DNA of 64,000 nucleotides from NCBI GenBank assembly GCA_018830445.1, contig JAHJSN010000035.1, positions 1 to 64,000 of the forward strand. Direction: 5' to 3'. The notes under the pieces are model-generated. The model ran no database searches. It saw only the letters and a list, made by a program, of their open reading frames with translations, and was not told the origin of the DNA. Position 1 is the stretch's first letter. Each line of letters begins with the position of its first letter. This document shows positions 16,801 to 25,421 of the stretch, in pieces. Source of the DNA: Alphaproteobacteria bacterium. Lineage in GTDB: Bacteria; Pseudomonadota; Alphaproteobacteria; Rhizobiales; Hyphomicrobiaceae. Position numbers and translations under genes: made by a program.

Positions 16801-17487
16801 GAAAAGCGCGTGCGTGAGGAAATCGACAAGAAGGGTCTGGCGAAAAGCCACATCGTCTTTCTCGATGCGCTATTGAAGCTGCGCCAGGTGTGCTGCGACC
16901 CGCGCCTCCTGAAGATGCCGCAGGCGCAGCGCGTCAAGGAAAGCGCCAAGTTCGAGCGGCTCATGGAGATGATCCCGGAGATGCTGGCCGAAGGGCGCCG
17001 CATCCTGCTGTTCTCGCAGTTCACCAGCATGCTGGGCCTGATCGAGGCGGAAATTGCCAAGCGCAAAATCCCTTACGTCCTTTTGACAGGCCAGACCAAG
17101 GACCGGGCCGAGCCCGTCCGCCGCTTCCAGTCGGGCGAGGTGCCGCTGTTCCTCATCAGCCTCAAAGCTGGTGGCACCGGCCTCAATCTGACCGCGGCCG
17201 ACACCGTCATCCATTATGACCCCTGGTGGAATCCGGCGGTCGAGCGCCAGGCGACCGACCGGGCCTACCGCATTGGCCAGGACAAGCCCGTGTTCGTCTA
17301 CCGCCTCATCGCCGAGGAGGGCATCGAGCAGGCGATCGAGGTTCTGAAGGCGCGGAAGGCAGCGCTCGCCGACGCGCTGTTCGAGGGCACCGCCAAGACG
17401 CTCTCCGACCTCACAGAGGCCGACGTCTCAGCGCTGTTCGCGCCGCTCAGCTCGGCGGCACGACCACCGCGCCGCAAGGCTGCGTGA
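13807..17487 (+). CDS. SWIM zinc-finger SNF2-family helicase (Swi2/Snf2 ATPase)
   Basis: The 1226-residue protein has an N-terminal SWIM zinc finger (C83-x-C85-x5-C91-x-H93 in 'CTCPMGHNCKH'), a central region of about 600 residues, then SNF2 helicase motifs. Motif I is 'DDMGLGKT' near residue 775; the DEAQ box 'ILDEAQAIKN' is near 873. 'ALTGTPLENNLGEVWSLFQFL', 'MLRRTKEEVAPELPEKTE', 'ISLKAGGTGLNLTAADTVIHYD' and 'ERQATDRAYRIGQ' follow. Bacterial relatives are DNA-translocating ATPases of unclear role, often near mobile or defence loci. It is complete. It lies beside decayed recombinase genes and ends 3 bp before the right family C repeat, so horizontal acquisition is possible. Confidence 0.93.
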   Translation: MEKFVGEVLSEDVLAREFGRDTVAKGRRVLGIGAVRLLAVSGDGARISASVASERRGYGQRAPYQQTISISPRAGRLRVVGYCTCPMGHNCKHVAAALLEHLARSGTASETGMASASRTVMSEVPRQPQPLALIEPPAPISPLSSELAEWLERLGQAVDAASPAASDALAARAKGDARALLYVLAPRDLAQGVLSQHAIVRAVSVRLRKAGPPTEPKPYSPKNVMRPESQRARYLTPEDLAILRDLYWLQHSRAFDFHHDVALPPSASGRSVLEALIATGRLHWGAIDGPALTAGPATAGEPRWTTDAIGRQRLGIVPSAETEELRFDAVLPLAPLHYVDTGRGSIGSIETGLPQALAVEVARSPAVSQSEAALVGAMMTERLSRTTARRSPTPLDGSTPSGDDAVAPLLPLPAAADRAEVRSVEPVPRLKLAMADVHLRPNFTYYLGYGDIARLSGSFRLPIACLAFDYAGERVAAGDPRPQLEERKGDTLVVTPRDMAAELMALKRLRSFGLAEIAETPVVLDAPAPGALFLQPDDDLDSFGRLETLDEPTRFIEFVMEVVPRLEANGWQIAFSDDYPYRIADGEIGWWADIGPDDGAGSGIDWFSFEVGLDFEGQRVNLVPLLTGILQKLPPDVSGAKGKRMRETALADMTLFQELPDGRLLPIPGARLAPLVQGLIDLVGPRKEMIAAGKVRLNRAEAPALADFAKQAGSDVALADSAARLVELGRTLQKGRPRKTVKLPKSFNAKLRPYQAQGLQWMDFLREAGFGGVLADDMGLGKTVQALALLAREKAQGRLDKPALIVAPTSVLPNWVAEGKRFAPDLKMLALRGADRQMLFPKIASHDIVLTTYPLIVRDAGTLLDHEFHVAILDEAQAIKNPKAAVSETAHRIKARHRLALTGTPLENNLGEVWSLFQFLSPGLLGDATTFKRLFRTPIEKHGDKAAQAFLSKRLKPFMLRRTKEEVAPELPEKTEITELVRLDGGQRDLYETVRVLMEKRVREEIDKKGLAKSHIVFLDALLKLRQVCCDPRLLKMPQAQRVKESAKFERLMEMIPEMLAEGRRILLFSQFTSMLGLIEAEIAKRKIPYVLLTGQTKDRAEPVRRFQSGEVPLFLISLKAGGTGLNLTAADTVIHYDPWWNPAVERQATDRAYRIGQDKPVFVYRLIAEEGIEQAIEVLKARKAALADALFEGTAKTLSDLTEADVSALFAPLSSAARPPRRKAA

Positions 17488-17489
17488 GC

Positions 17490-17658
17490 GGACGGGGCGG
17501 CGCATTGTCGTCAACACTGCGCAAGCTTGTGTTGACGGGCTTCCTTGGCTCAACACTCATTACTGTTCCCAACATTCGGCAAGCCGATGTTGGTGCGCAA
17601 GCTTGTGTTGAGCAAGCGCCGGGGCGCGTTGCTCCCGTGCCCACCGGGCTTTGGGTTG
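17490..17658. repeat. Family C hairpin repeat, right copy
   Basis: This copy shares GGACGGGGCGGCGCATT, CAACACTgcgcaagcTTGTGTTG and GCGCCGG...GTTGCTCCCG...GGGCTTTsGGTTG with the left copy (11933-12025). It has an additional hairpin block CAACATTCGGCAAGCCGATGTTG with a second GCGCAAGCTTGTGTTGA. It begins immediately after the SNF2 stop. Confidence 0.75.
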
Positions 17659-17850
17659 CGTTCGAACTTTATGCCGCCCTTGACAGCGACTTTTGGCTTG
17701 CCCGCCTGAGGGCACTTCGCATCAATCTGTTGAGTTACGGTTCGGCCAGGCTTTCAGGTGGAACGCTTTGCCCGCGTTATGCGTTAGCGTGGGTTGCTGG
17801 TGGACGTGGGTGTTGAAGTCGGTTTCGGAAATCAAGAGGATCGCTGCGCT

Positions 17851-18546
17851 TTGTTTCCCATCGGAGATACGGTTTCGACGCGCTCGACGCCGGTCGTAGT
17901 TTGGTCGATCATCGCGGCGAACGTGGCAGCGTTTGCATATCAGCTGTCGCTCGGTTCGAGCGGCCAGCAGGCGTTCCTGATGCAGCATGCGCTGGTGCCG
18001 CGGCGCTATGTGGACTTCGCATGGGCGAGCGAGCACGGCCTTTCCAGCTTGGATTTCACGCCGTTCGTGACCAACATGTTTCTGCACGGCGGCTTCCTGC
18101 ATATCGGTTTCAACCTGTGGACGCTGTGGGTGTTCGGGCGGGCGCTGGAGGACCGGCTGGGGCCGTGGCGGTTTCTGCTGCTTTACATTGCAGCAGGTAT
18201 CCTTGCGAGCCTGGCGCATGCGATTTTCAACTTGACGTCGTCGATTCCGGCGCTGGGGGCATCAGGAGCGATCGCAGGGACGATTGCCGCCTACGCGGTG
18301 CGGTTTCCGTTCGGCTGGGTCAAGGTCGTTGTACCGGTGTTCATCTTTCCGTTCTTTTTCGCGATGCCGGCAATGATGTTCGCCGTGATCTGGTTTTCAA
18401 TGCAGGTGATGCAGGGCGTCAGCGAGTTGCTGGCGCCGTGGTACGGTCAGGGGATTGCGTGGTGGGCGCATATCGGCGGGTTCATTGGCGGCTGGCTGTT
18501 GATCAGGCGGCTCGGTCAAGCACCGCGCTGGCGCAGCGGATATTGA
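17851..18546 (+). CDS. Rhomboid family intramembrane serine protease
   Basis: The 231-residue protein has six or seven TM helices. 'FVTNMFLHGGFLHIGFNLWTLWVFG' contains the conserved HxxxN-type segment, 'GASGAIAGTIAAY' carries the catalytic serine (GxSG), and 'WWAHIGGFIGGWLL' carries the catalytic histidine, completing the Ser-His dyad. A TTG at 17851, preceded by AGAGGA at 10 bp, gives the usual start 'FPIGDTVSTRSTP'; the ORF track begins upstream at 17794 without support. The substrate is unknown. Confidence 0.88.
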   Translation: MFPIGDTVSTRSTPVVVWSIIAANVAAFAYQLSLGSSGQQAFLMQHALVPRRYVDFAWASEHGLSSLDFTPFVTNMFLHGGFLHIGFNLWTLWVFGRALEDRLGPWRFLLLYIAAGILASLAHAIFNLTSSIPALGASGAIAGTIAAYAVRFPFGWVKVVVPVFIFPFFFAMPAMMFAVIWFSMQVMQGVSELLAPWYGQGIAWWAHIGGFIGGWLLIRRLGQAPRWRSGY

Positions 18547-18648
18547 TCCGGCACCGGGGGCGGGTTGATTGCGGACAAGGACGGGGCGTGAAGCTAGTCT
18601 AACAAATATGATGACCGGTTTGCAGATCGCTTCGAAAGAGCCTTGCTG

Positions 18649-19185
18649 ATGGCCCGCGTGCTTGTCGCCTTCGCTTCACGCGAGGGGCATACAGAACTGA
18701 TCGCGCACCACGTTGTGCGCCAACTGGAAGACCGCGGGCACCTGACGCGTCTCATCAACCTCACGCGGCATGAGGGGGAAGCGGGAGCGGACGACTACGA
18801 TGCCACGATTATTGCCGGTTCGATCCATGTCGGCAGTTTTGCCCCCGAGGTGTTGGGGTTCCTGATGCGCCACGGCCCGGCGGTGCGCGAGCACGTTTCG
18901 GCGTTCCTGCCGGTCAGCCTGAGCGCGGCCTCGCATGACGACGCCGAGATCGCCGCGATCAACGAGATTGCGGACCGATTTCTGTTCGAGGCCGGCTGGC
19001 AGCCGGAGTTCGTTGAGCATGTGGCGGGCGCAGTCTACGATCGGGAGCTCAATGCGGTCGAGCGAACCGTTCTGCACATGATCATGCGCCAGCACGAGAC
19101 GGTGCCCGATCCTTCGGGTTCGACGGTTCTGACCGACTGGGGTCGTCTTGATGAATTCATTGGGGCGTTTGCCGCGAAGCTTTGA
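18649..19185 (+). CDS. Flavodoxin-domain protein, HemG-like protoporphyrinogen oxidase
   Basis: The 178-residue protein has a flavodoxin FMN-binding fold of the Flavodoxin_5/HemG type: 'VLVAFASREGHTELIAHHVVRQLEDRG' (phosphate-binding loop), 'YDATIIAGSIHVGSFAPEVLGFL', 'FLPVSLSAAS' and C-terminal 'TVLTDWGRLDEFIGAFAAKL'. HemG enzymes oxidise protoporphyrinogen IX with quinone as acceptor. The true activity is not proven, since related proteins exist with unknown roles. ATG 18649 is preferred to the upstream TTG. Confidence 0.75.
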   Translation: MARVLVAFASREGHTELIAHHVVRQLEDRGHLTRLINLTRHEGEAGADDYDATIIAGSIHVGSFAPEVLGFLMRHGPAVREHVSAFLPVSLSAASHDDAEIAAINEIADRFLFEAGWQPEFVEHVAGAVYDRELNAVERTVLHMIMRQHETVPDPSGSTVLTDWGRLDEFIGAFAAKL

Positions 19186-19226
19186 TTGATGCGGGCACGG
19201 CAGGCTGCCTCGTCGGGGCGTTATTT

Positions 19227-20057
19227 CTATTGCGCGTTCTGACCATAGCCCTTGAAGCGTTCGAGCACGTCGGCCATCGCGTCGGCATCGAGGATGCGCG
19301 GCTTGCCCAAGGTCAAAACCTTGTAAAATTGTTCGGAGAGCACCTCGACCTCCTCGGCAAGTTCCAGGGCGGCGGCGAGATTCTTGCCGACGGCGATCTG
19401 GCCGTGGTTGGCCATCAGGAGTGCCGAGCGCCGGGCAAGTCCGTTGCCAACGTGGCCGGCGAGTTCTTCGGTGCCGAAGGGCGCATAGGGGATGATCGGA
19501 ATGTCGACTCCGCCGGCGACCGCGATCATGTAATGAAACGCGGGAATCGTCTTGTTGGCGCAGGCTAGAACCGTTGCGTGCAAAGAATGGGTGTGTACAA
19601 CTGCGCCGATATCGGGGCGGGCGTGATAGGCGGCCAGATGAAAGCGCCATTCGCTCGACGGCTTGCGGGCCTTCTTGCTGAAACTTCCATCAGCATCGAC
19701 GAAGGCGATGTCGGAGGGTTTCAGCTGTTCATAGGCCATTCCGGTCGGCGTGATCAGCATACCGGTTTTCCAGCGGCAGGACACGTTGCCGGAGCGTCCA
19801 GGAGAGAGGCCGGAGCGGCTCATCTTCAAGGCTGTGGCGATAACCGCTTTGCGGGCGGCGGTTTCTGCGGCCTTCGAGGCAGTGCGGGGTCGCGGGGCCT
19901 TACGGAGGGCTGCGGCCGACTTGGTCCGCGGGGCCGTTCCAGCATTCTCAGCGGCCACCGCGGTCTTGTCGGCTTTGCGCACAGGTGCGCGGCGGCTTGC
20001 CGGTGTTGCGGCGGGCTTGCGGGTCGTCGTTCGATTTGTTGTTTGTTTAACTGCCAT
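19227..20057 (-). CDS. Class II aldolase/adducin family protein with a histone-like N-terminal tail
   Basis: Residues 1 to about 68 are an unusually basic Ala/Lys/Arg/Pro/Thr-rich tail ('KPAATPASRRAPVRKADK', 'APRTKSAAALRKAPRPR') resembling H1/AlgP-like low-complexity domains. From about 69 on it is a class II aldolase: 'SGLSPGRSGNVS', 'LITPTGMAYEQL', 'SSEWRFHLAAYHARPDIGAVVHTHSLHA' with the catalytic Glu and two zinc His (155, 157), and 'ANHGQIAVG' with the third His. Relatives are L-fuculose-phosphate aldolase-like. Substrate and purpose of the tail are unknown. Minus-strand gene; a candidate sRNA gene lies upstream in the same orientation. Confidence 0.88.
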   Translation of the reverse strand: MAVKQTTNRTTTRKPAATPASRRAPVRKADKTAVAAENAGTAPRTKSAAALRKAPRPRTASKAAETAARKAVIATALKMSRSGLSPGRSGNVSCRWKTGMLITPTGMAYEQLKPSDIAFVDADGSFSKKARKPSSEWRFHLAAYHARPDIGAVVHTHSLHATVLACANKTIPAFHYMIAVAGGVDIPIIPYAPFGTEELAGHVGNGLARRSALLMANHGQIAVGKNLAAALELAEEVEVLSEQFYKVLTLGKPRILDADAMADVLERFKGYGQNAQ

Positions 20058-20125
20058 CGCCAGGGAGACTAAGTGTTCGTACGAATTGCCGACAGCAGAT
20101 TAGCCTGGATTGGTTTGCGGAGGCC

Positions 20126-20160
20126 TAAAAACACAAAAGAGCAGGATTTCCTGCTCTTTT
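20126..20160 (-). terminator. Intrinsic terminator of the candidate sRNA
   Basis: An 11-bp perfect stem AAAAGAGCAGG/CCTGCTCTTTT with a short loop is followed on the minus strand by GTGTTTTTA. The T-run is much better on the minus strand than on the plus strand, which sets the orientation. No annotated gene lies immediately upstream on that strand, which points to a small transcript. Confidence 0.8.
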
Positions 20161-20309
20161 GAACGCCGGCCGAGACCGATACTGTTCTGCATCTTCTTCC
20201 AAGCTTTGGGAAGACGCAGGCTTGTGAGCCTTTTTCTGGCTCTTGGCGTCTTTCCCTAGACTTGGGCTCTTTGCCGGTGCTTCATGCGGCTTTGACCCTT
20301 TTGGTTAGC
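20126..20309 (-). ncRNA. Candidate structured small RNA (about 184 nt), family unassigned
   Basis: On the minus strand a promoter-like pair (20316-20344) is followed by a highly structured region. The main stem is CCAAG...CTTGG, then GGGAAAGACGC paired with GCGTCTTCCC (one bulge), capped by GAGCC-agaaaaa-GGCTC; an outer CCGGC/GCCGG can close it. It ends with the terminator at 20126-20160. No ORF with a ribosome-binding site fits. The long interrupted hairpin recalls 6S-like architecture, but I cannot match conserved 6S bases, so the family is left open. Confidence 0.55.
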
Positions 20310-20315
20310 GAGGGC

Positions 20316-20344
20316 GTTATAACCCAGGTGTGTCCGTCTGTCAC
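20316..20344 (-). promoter_or_regulatory. Candidate promoter of the sRNA
   Basis: Minus strand GTGACA (20339-20344), an exact 17-bp spacer, and TATAAC (20316-20321): each hexamer is five of six to the sigma-70 consensus. A start near 20309 gives a transcript of about 184 nt ending at the terminator. Confidence 0.6.
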
Positions 20345-20592
20345 TGACAAAAAGTCGTAGTTTGCCTGCAAAGTTTCCAAGCGGTGTGCGAACAATAGGC
20401 AACCGCCGCGTAGAGCCTTTTTCAGCAGAGCGCGGTGAGGACGCCGGGGGAAGGATTGCGCGCTCGCACGGTTCTCGTTAAGAGCGGCTGAATACCGGTC
20501 CGACATGCGTCTATCGCCGAGACACTGGTTTGCTGCGGCGGGGATGATTTGTCTGCTGGAGGCTGGCGCGCAATCGACATCATGGGATTCCA

Positions 20593-21939
20593 ATGCATCT
20601 TTCACGCTTTTTCATGCCCGTCCTGCGCGATACGCCCAAGGAGGCGGAGATCATTTCGCACCAGCTTATGCTGCGGGCTGCGATGATCAAGCAGTCGGCT
20701 GCCGGCATCTATTCGTGGTTGCCGCTGGGCTTGCGCGTCCTGAAGAAGATCGAAGGGATCGTGCGCGAGGAACAGAACCGTGCAGGTGCGGTGGAGATCC
20801 TGATGCCGACAATCCAGTCGGCCGACCTGTGGCGTGAATCGGGACGCTATGAAGCCTACGGCAAGGAAATGCTGCGCATCGTCGACCGCCACGAGCGCGA
20901 CATCCTTTACGGGCCGACGGCCGAAGAGGTGGTGACGGCAATCTTCCGCGACAGCGTCAGAAGCTACAAGGACCTGCCGAAGAATCTCTACAACATTCAA
21001 TGGAAATTCCGCGACGAAATCCGGCCGCGCTTCGGGGTGATGCGCGGGCGCGAGTTTCTGATGAAGGATGCCTATTCGTTCGACCTGACGAAGGAAGATG
21101 CGCGGGCGACCTATCAGCGGATGTTCGCGGCTTATCTTAGAACATTCGCGAGGATGGGGCTCAAGTCGGTGCCGATGAAAGCGGATACGGGACCGATCGG
21201 CGGCGACCTCAGCCACGAATTCATTATTCTGGCCGAGACCGGCGAGAGCGAAGTGTTCCTGCACAAGGACCTTCTCGATGAAAGGGTGCCGCCTGCGGAT
21301 ACCGATTTCTTCGGCGACCTTTCAGGGGTCGTGGAGAACTGGACTTCGCGGTACGCAGCGACCGACGAGATCCACGATGCGGCCAAGTTCGAGAATGAAG
21401 TGCCGGAGGCCAAGCGGGTCACGGCGCGTGGCATCGAGGTCGGCCACATCTTCTATTTCGGCACCAAGTATTCGGCGGCGATGGGAGCGAAAGTGCAGGG
21501 CCCGGATGGGCAGTTGGTGACGCCGGAAATGGGCTCCTACGGGGTCGGGGTGTCGCGTCTGGCCGGCGCCATAATCGAAGCCAGCCATGACGAAGCCGGG
21601 ATAATATGGCCGGTGCCGGTGGCACCGTTCGAAGTCGGACTCGTCAATCTGCGCGCGGGAGATGCGGCAACGGATGGCGCCTGCGCCGACCTCTACAACA
21701 AACTTCAGGCCGCGGGTGTCGAGGTGCTATACGACGATACCGACGAACGGGCAGGCGCCAAGTTCTCCACGATGGATCTGATCGGCCTGCCTTATCAGTT
21801 GATCGTGGGGCCGAAGGGCGTCAAGAACGGCGAGGTGGAGATCAAGGCTCGCGCGGGGGCTGAACGCGAGACGCTCGGGATCGAGGCCGGACTCAATCAG
21901 GTCATCGCGGCGGTCCAGTCTCAGCGCATTCTGGCTTGA
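20593..21939 (+). CDS. proS: Prolyl-tRNA synthetase
   Basis: This class II synthetase of 448 residues is the short alphaproteobacterial form lacking the editing (INS) insertion. It shows the usual opening '[32 protein letters not shown]', '[23 protein letters not shown]' (motif 1), '[28 protein letters not shown]' (motif 2), '[16 protein letters not shown]' (motif 3) and an anticodon-binding C-terminus '[26 protein letters not shown]'. It is followed by lolC/E and lolD, a frequent alphaproteobacterial order. Confidence 0.97.
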   Translation: MHLSRFFMPVLRDTPKEAEIISHQLMLRAAMIKQSAAGIYSWLPLGLRVLKKIEGIVREEQNRAGAVEILMPTIQSADLWRESGRYEAYGKEMLRIVDRHERDILYGPTAEEVVTAIFRDSVRSYKDLPKNLYNIQWKFRDEIRPRFGVMRGREFLMKDAYSFDLTKEDARATYQRMFAAYLRTFARMGLKSVPMKADTGPIGGDLSHEFIILAETGESEVFLHKDLLDERVPPADTDFFGDLSGVVENWTSRYAATDEIHDAAKFENEVPEAKRVTARGIEVGHIFYFGTKYSAAMGAKVQGPDGQLVTPEMGSYGVGVSRLAGAIIEASHDEAGIIWPVPVAPFEVGLVNLRAGDAATDGACADLYNKLQAAGVEVLYDDTDERAGAKFSTMDLIGLPYQLIVGPKGVKNGEVEIKARAGAERETLGIEAGLNQVIAAVQSQRILA

Positions 21940-22002
21940 CGAGCAGGCTCATCGGCCAGAGTTGGTGATGATTTTCGCTGGGGCAATCGGTAAGGGGAAG
22001 AC

Positions 22003-23301
22003 ATGGCAGCCGGACACAGGGCGGACGCGCTGGACAAGTCGAACGCGGACACGATGGCGTTTGCTCCGTTCGAGTGGATGCTGGCGTTGAGGTATCTGCG
22101 GGCGCGGCGCAAGGAAGGCTTCATCTCGGTCATCGCCGGATTTTCGTTTGTCGGGATCATGCTGGGTGTTGCGACACTGATCATCGTGATGGCGGTGATG
22201 AACGGGTTTCGCGCGGACCTGTTCTCCAAGATCCTCGGCCTTAACGGTCATGTCGTCGTGTTGAAGATCGGCGAGAGCTTCAAGGATTACGACGAGATTG
22301 CGAGGAAGATCGAAAGTGTGAAGGGCATCCAGCACGCGCTGCCGCTGATCGAGGGCCAGGTGATGGTGTCGTCGCGCGTGCAGGCGTCCGGCGGACTTGT
22401 CAGGGGGATGTCGGAAGACGGTATCAAGTCCTTGAAGCTGGTTTCTGGCAATGTGCGGTTCGGCAGCCTCGATGGTTTCGATACCTCGCAGGGTATTGCG
22501 GTGGGCATGCGGCTGGCGAATTCGCTCGGTGCCAGTATCAACGATACGATCACTCTGGTTTCACCGCGCGGGGCGACGACGCCATTCGGCACCGCGCCGC
22601 GCACCAAGGCCTATCAGATCAAGGCGATCTTCGAGATGGGCATGAGCGAATACGACCGCACGGTCATCTTCATGCCGCTGGGCGAGGCGCAGAAGTTCTT
22701 TTCAAAGCGCGATGCGGTCGACTTCATCGAGGTGATGGTCGACGATCCGGAGGCGGTCGCAGGCTATCAGGCGGACATCATGGGGGCGATTGGGCGCACG
22801 TTCCAGACAACCGACTGGCAGCAGCGCAATGAGACATTCTTCAGAGTGCTCGAGATCGAGCGGCTGGTAATGTTCATCATCCTGTCGCTGATCATCCTGG
22901 TGGCGGCGCTCAATATCATTTCGGGCATGATGATGCTGGTGAAGGACAAGGGACGCGACATCGCGATCCTGCGCACGATGGGAGCTTCGCGAGGGGCGGT
23001 GATGCGCGTGTTCCTGATTACCGGGGCCGCAATCGGTGTGGTCGGCACGCTGGCTGGCTTCATCCTCGGGGTGGTGTTTTGTTGGAACATCGACGAGATC
23101 AAGGGTGTCGTCGCGTGGCTGACGAATACGCAGATCTTCGACCCAGCGATTTATTACCTGACCAAGCTGCCGGCGAAAATCGATCCCGGTGAAACCGGGA
23201 TGATCGTCGCGATGGGGCTCGGGCTTTCGATCCTTGCGACGATCTATCCGTCATGGCGGGCGTCAACGCTCGATCCTGTCGAAGCGCTGAGGTACGAGTG
23301 A
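22003..23301 (+). CDS. lolC: Lipoprotein-releasing ABC transporter permease LolC/E
   Basis: The 432-residue MacB/FtsX-type permease has a TM helix after 'FEWMLALRYLRARRKEGFISVIAGFSFVGIMLGVATLIIVMAVMNGF', a large periplasmic domain, and three C-terminal TM helices with 'DKGRDIAILRTMGASRGAVMRVFLITGAAIG'. In alphaproteobacteria a single LolC/E-like (LolF) protein often serves as both permeases, moving outer-membrane lipoproteins from the inner membrane to LolA. GGGGAAG precedes the ATG. The stop is 2 bp from the lolD start, indicating coupling. Confidence 0.95.
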   Translation: MAAGHRADALDKSNADTMAFAPFEWMLALRYLRARRKEGFISVIAGFSFVGIMLGVATLIIVMAVMNGFRADLFSKILGLNGHVVVLKIGESFKDYDEIARKIESVKGIQHALPLIEGQVMVSSRVQASGGLVRGMSEDGIKSLKLVSGNVRFGSLDGFDTSQGIAVGMRLANSLGASINDTITLVSPRGATTPFGTAPRTKAYQIKAIFEMGMSEYDRTVIFMPLGEAQKFFSKRDAVDFIEVMVDDPEAVAGYQADIMGAIGRTFQTTDWQQRNETFFRVLEIERLVMFIILSLIILVAALNIISGMMMLVKDKGRDIAILRTMGASRGAVMRVFLITGAAIGVVGTLAGFILGVVFCWNIDEIKGVVAWLTNTQIFDPAIYYLTKLPAKIDPGETGMIVAMGLGLSILATIYPSWRASTLDPVEALRYE

Positions 23302-23303
23302 CC

Positions 23304-24020
<717 letters not shown>

Positions 24021-24313
24021 GGGCGTCGTCTTTCCCGCGTCAATTGAGCGCGAAGCAGTGCGTGTTATCTTATTGCCCGCCTGCTGCGAGGTTCCCACTA
24101 TTGGTGGGGCGCTTGCAGTGACCGGTCCGCGTCGGGCTAGCTAGACCGCCTTTCTCACAGGGGTGTAGACCGTCATCGCATTTGCAGCTGGTGCTGCAAC
24201 CAAATGTCAGAACCAAAAGCTACATCTGAATCATAGAGTAGCTAGAGCATTATCAGATCACACGGAAACGCATCCGCGTTTCGGTGCTCGGATGAAAATA
24301 CTCCGAAAGTGTC

Positions 24314-25246
24314 ATGCAAATCTATCTCCCCATCGCCGGAATGCCGCTGCCCTTGCTGCCACTATTGGGGCTCGGGCTGGCGGTCGGTTTTCTTTCGGGC
24401 ATGTTCGGTGTTGGCGGCGGCTTTATCCTGACGCCAATCCTAATGTTCATGGGTGTGCCGCCGATCGTCGCCGTCGGCACGGGGGCTGCCATCGTGATCG
24501 CGTCTTCCGTATCGGGGGCGATTGCCCATTGGGGGCGCGGTAACGTCGATATCGGTATGGGCGGGATACTGACCGCTGCGGGACTTGTGGGTTCGACGCT
24601 CGGTTCGCAGCTGCAGGCGTTCCTGAAACAACTCGGGCAACTCGAACTCTTCACATCATTGACCTACGCCGCGATTTTGACGGTGATCGGGTCCATCATG
24701 GTGACGGAAGGATTCTGGGCCTGGCACCGGCTGGCGCATCCGGCAGCGCTGCCCGCGGGGACGCTGAGGAAACGCGCGCGCAGCTTCAATCAGAAACTGC
24801 CGCTGAGGATGCGATTTCGCCGGGCGAAAATGTATATCAGCGTGCTGCCGCCTTTGGCGGTCGGAGGGTTCGTCGGCTTTCTCACCGCCATCATGGGGGC
24901 CGGCGGCGGCTTCATTTTGATTCCGCTGCTCGTCTACGTTCTCGGAGTGAACACCCGGGTTGCTGTTGGGACTTCGTCGCTGCAGGTGCTGTGCGTCGCG
25001 AGTTTCACGACCGTGATTCAATCGGAGTTCAACCAGAACGTCGATCTGATGCTCGGGTTTCCGCTGATGGTGGGTAGCGTTATCGCGGCGCAGTTGGGTG
25101 TGCGGTTCGGAGGGCAGTTGAAGCCCGAAACGCTGCGGATCCTGCTCGGCCTTCTCGTGCTCCTGGTCGGATTGCGCATGGTGTCCGATCTGGTGATGAC
25201 GCCGGCGGATCTCTACAGCCTGTCGAGCGAGCGCCTGCATCGTTGA
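24314..25246 (+). CDS. Sulfite exporter TauE/SafE family membrane permease
   Basis: The 310-residue membrane protein has the internal duplication characteristic of TauE/SafE: 'GLAVGFLSGMFGVGGGFILTPILMFMGVPPIVAVGT' in half one and 'VGFLTAIMGAGGGFILIPLLVYVLGVNTRVAVGTSSL' in half two. A basic cytoplasmic loop ('LRKRARSFNQKLPLRMRFRRAK') joins the halves. It is probably an exporter of a sulfur or organic anion, but the substrate is unknown. The 293 bp upstream contain a small hairpin (GAAACGC/GCGTTTC near 24270-24287) and no gene. Confidence 0.9.
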   Translation: MQIYLPIAGMPLPLLPLLGLGLAVGFLSGMFGVGGGFILTPILMFMGVPPIVAVGTGAAIVIASSVSGAIAHWGRGNVDIGMGGILTAAGLVGSTLGSQLQAFLKQLGQLELFTSLTYAAILTVIGSIMVTEGFWAWHRLAHPAALPAGTLRKRARSFNQKLPLRMRFRRAKMYISVLPPLAVGGFVGFLTAIMGAGGGFILIPLLVYVLGVNTRVAVGTSSLQVLCVASFTTVIQSEFNQNVDLMLGFPLMVGSVIAAQLGVRFGGQLKPETLRILLGLLVLLVGLRMVSDLVMTPADLYSLSSERLHR

Positions 25247-25421
25247 GCCTGAGGCGGGGGAAGAGGGCGCCAGTTCGCAGTTGATGGCAGGTTCGATCCG
25301 GGCCGCGCGGGCAAGACTGCGCAGCCGGCGGTGGGCGGCATGGCAATTTCGGGTAAATCAATTGTGGGTAGGCCAGTTCGCGGCCGGTGCGCTGGGCGGC
25401 AGGGCGGGATAGGCTGGCGGT

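Larger units (their letters stand above)
20058..20592. other. Intergenic region carrying a candidate small RNA
   Basis: This 535-bp interval lies between the divergent aldolase gene (minus) and proS (plus). It holds the structured minus-strand RNA candidate (20126-20309), its promoter and its terminator, described separately. The ORF at 20282-20605 (minus) has no recognisable protein character and overlaps the start of proS, so I do not call it. Confidence 0.6.

Noticed and set aside
20282-20605. 107-codon minus-strand ORF upstream of proS
   Set aside because: No recognisable sequence, no ribosome-binding site at its Met codons, overlaps the start of proS and runs into the candidate sRNA promoter region.
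24237-24312. TAGAGCATTATC...GAAACGC/GCGTTTC resembling the rhizobial AGAGCATGATC-type intergenic repeat
   Set aside because: Only the first 11 bases and a small hairpin fit; the matching inverted end (GATCATGCTC-like) is missing.
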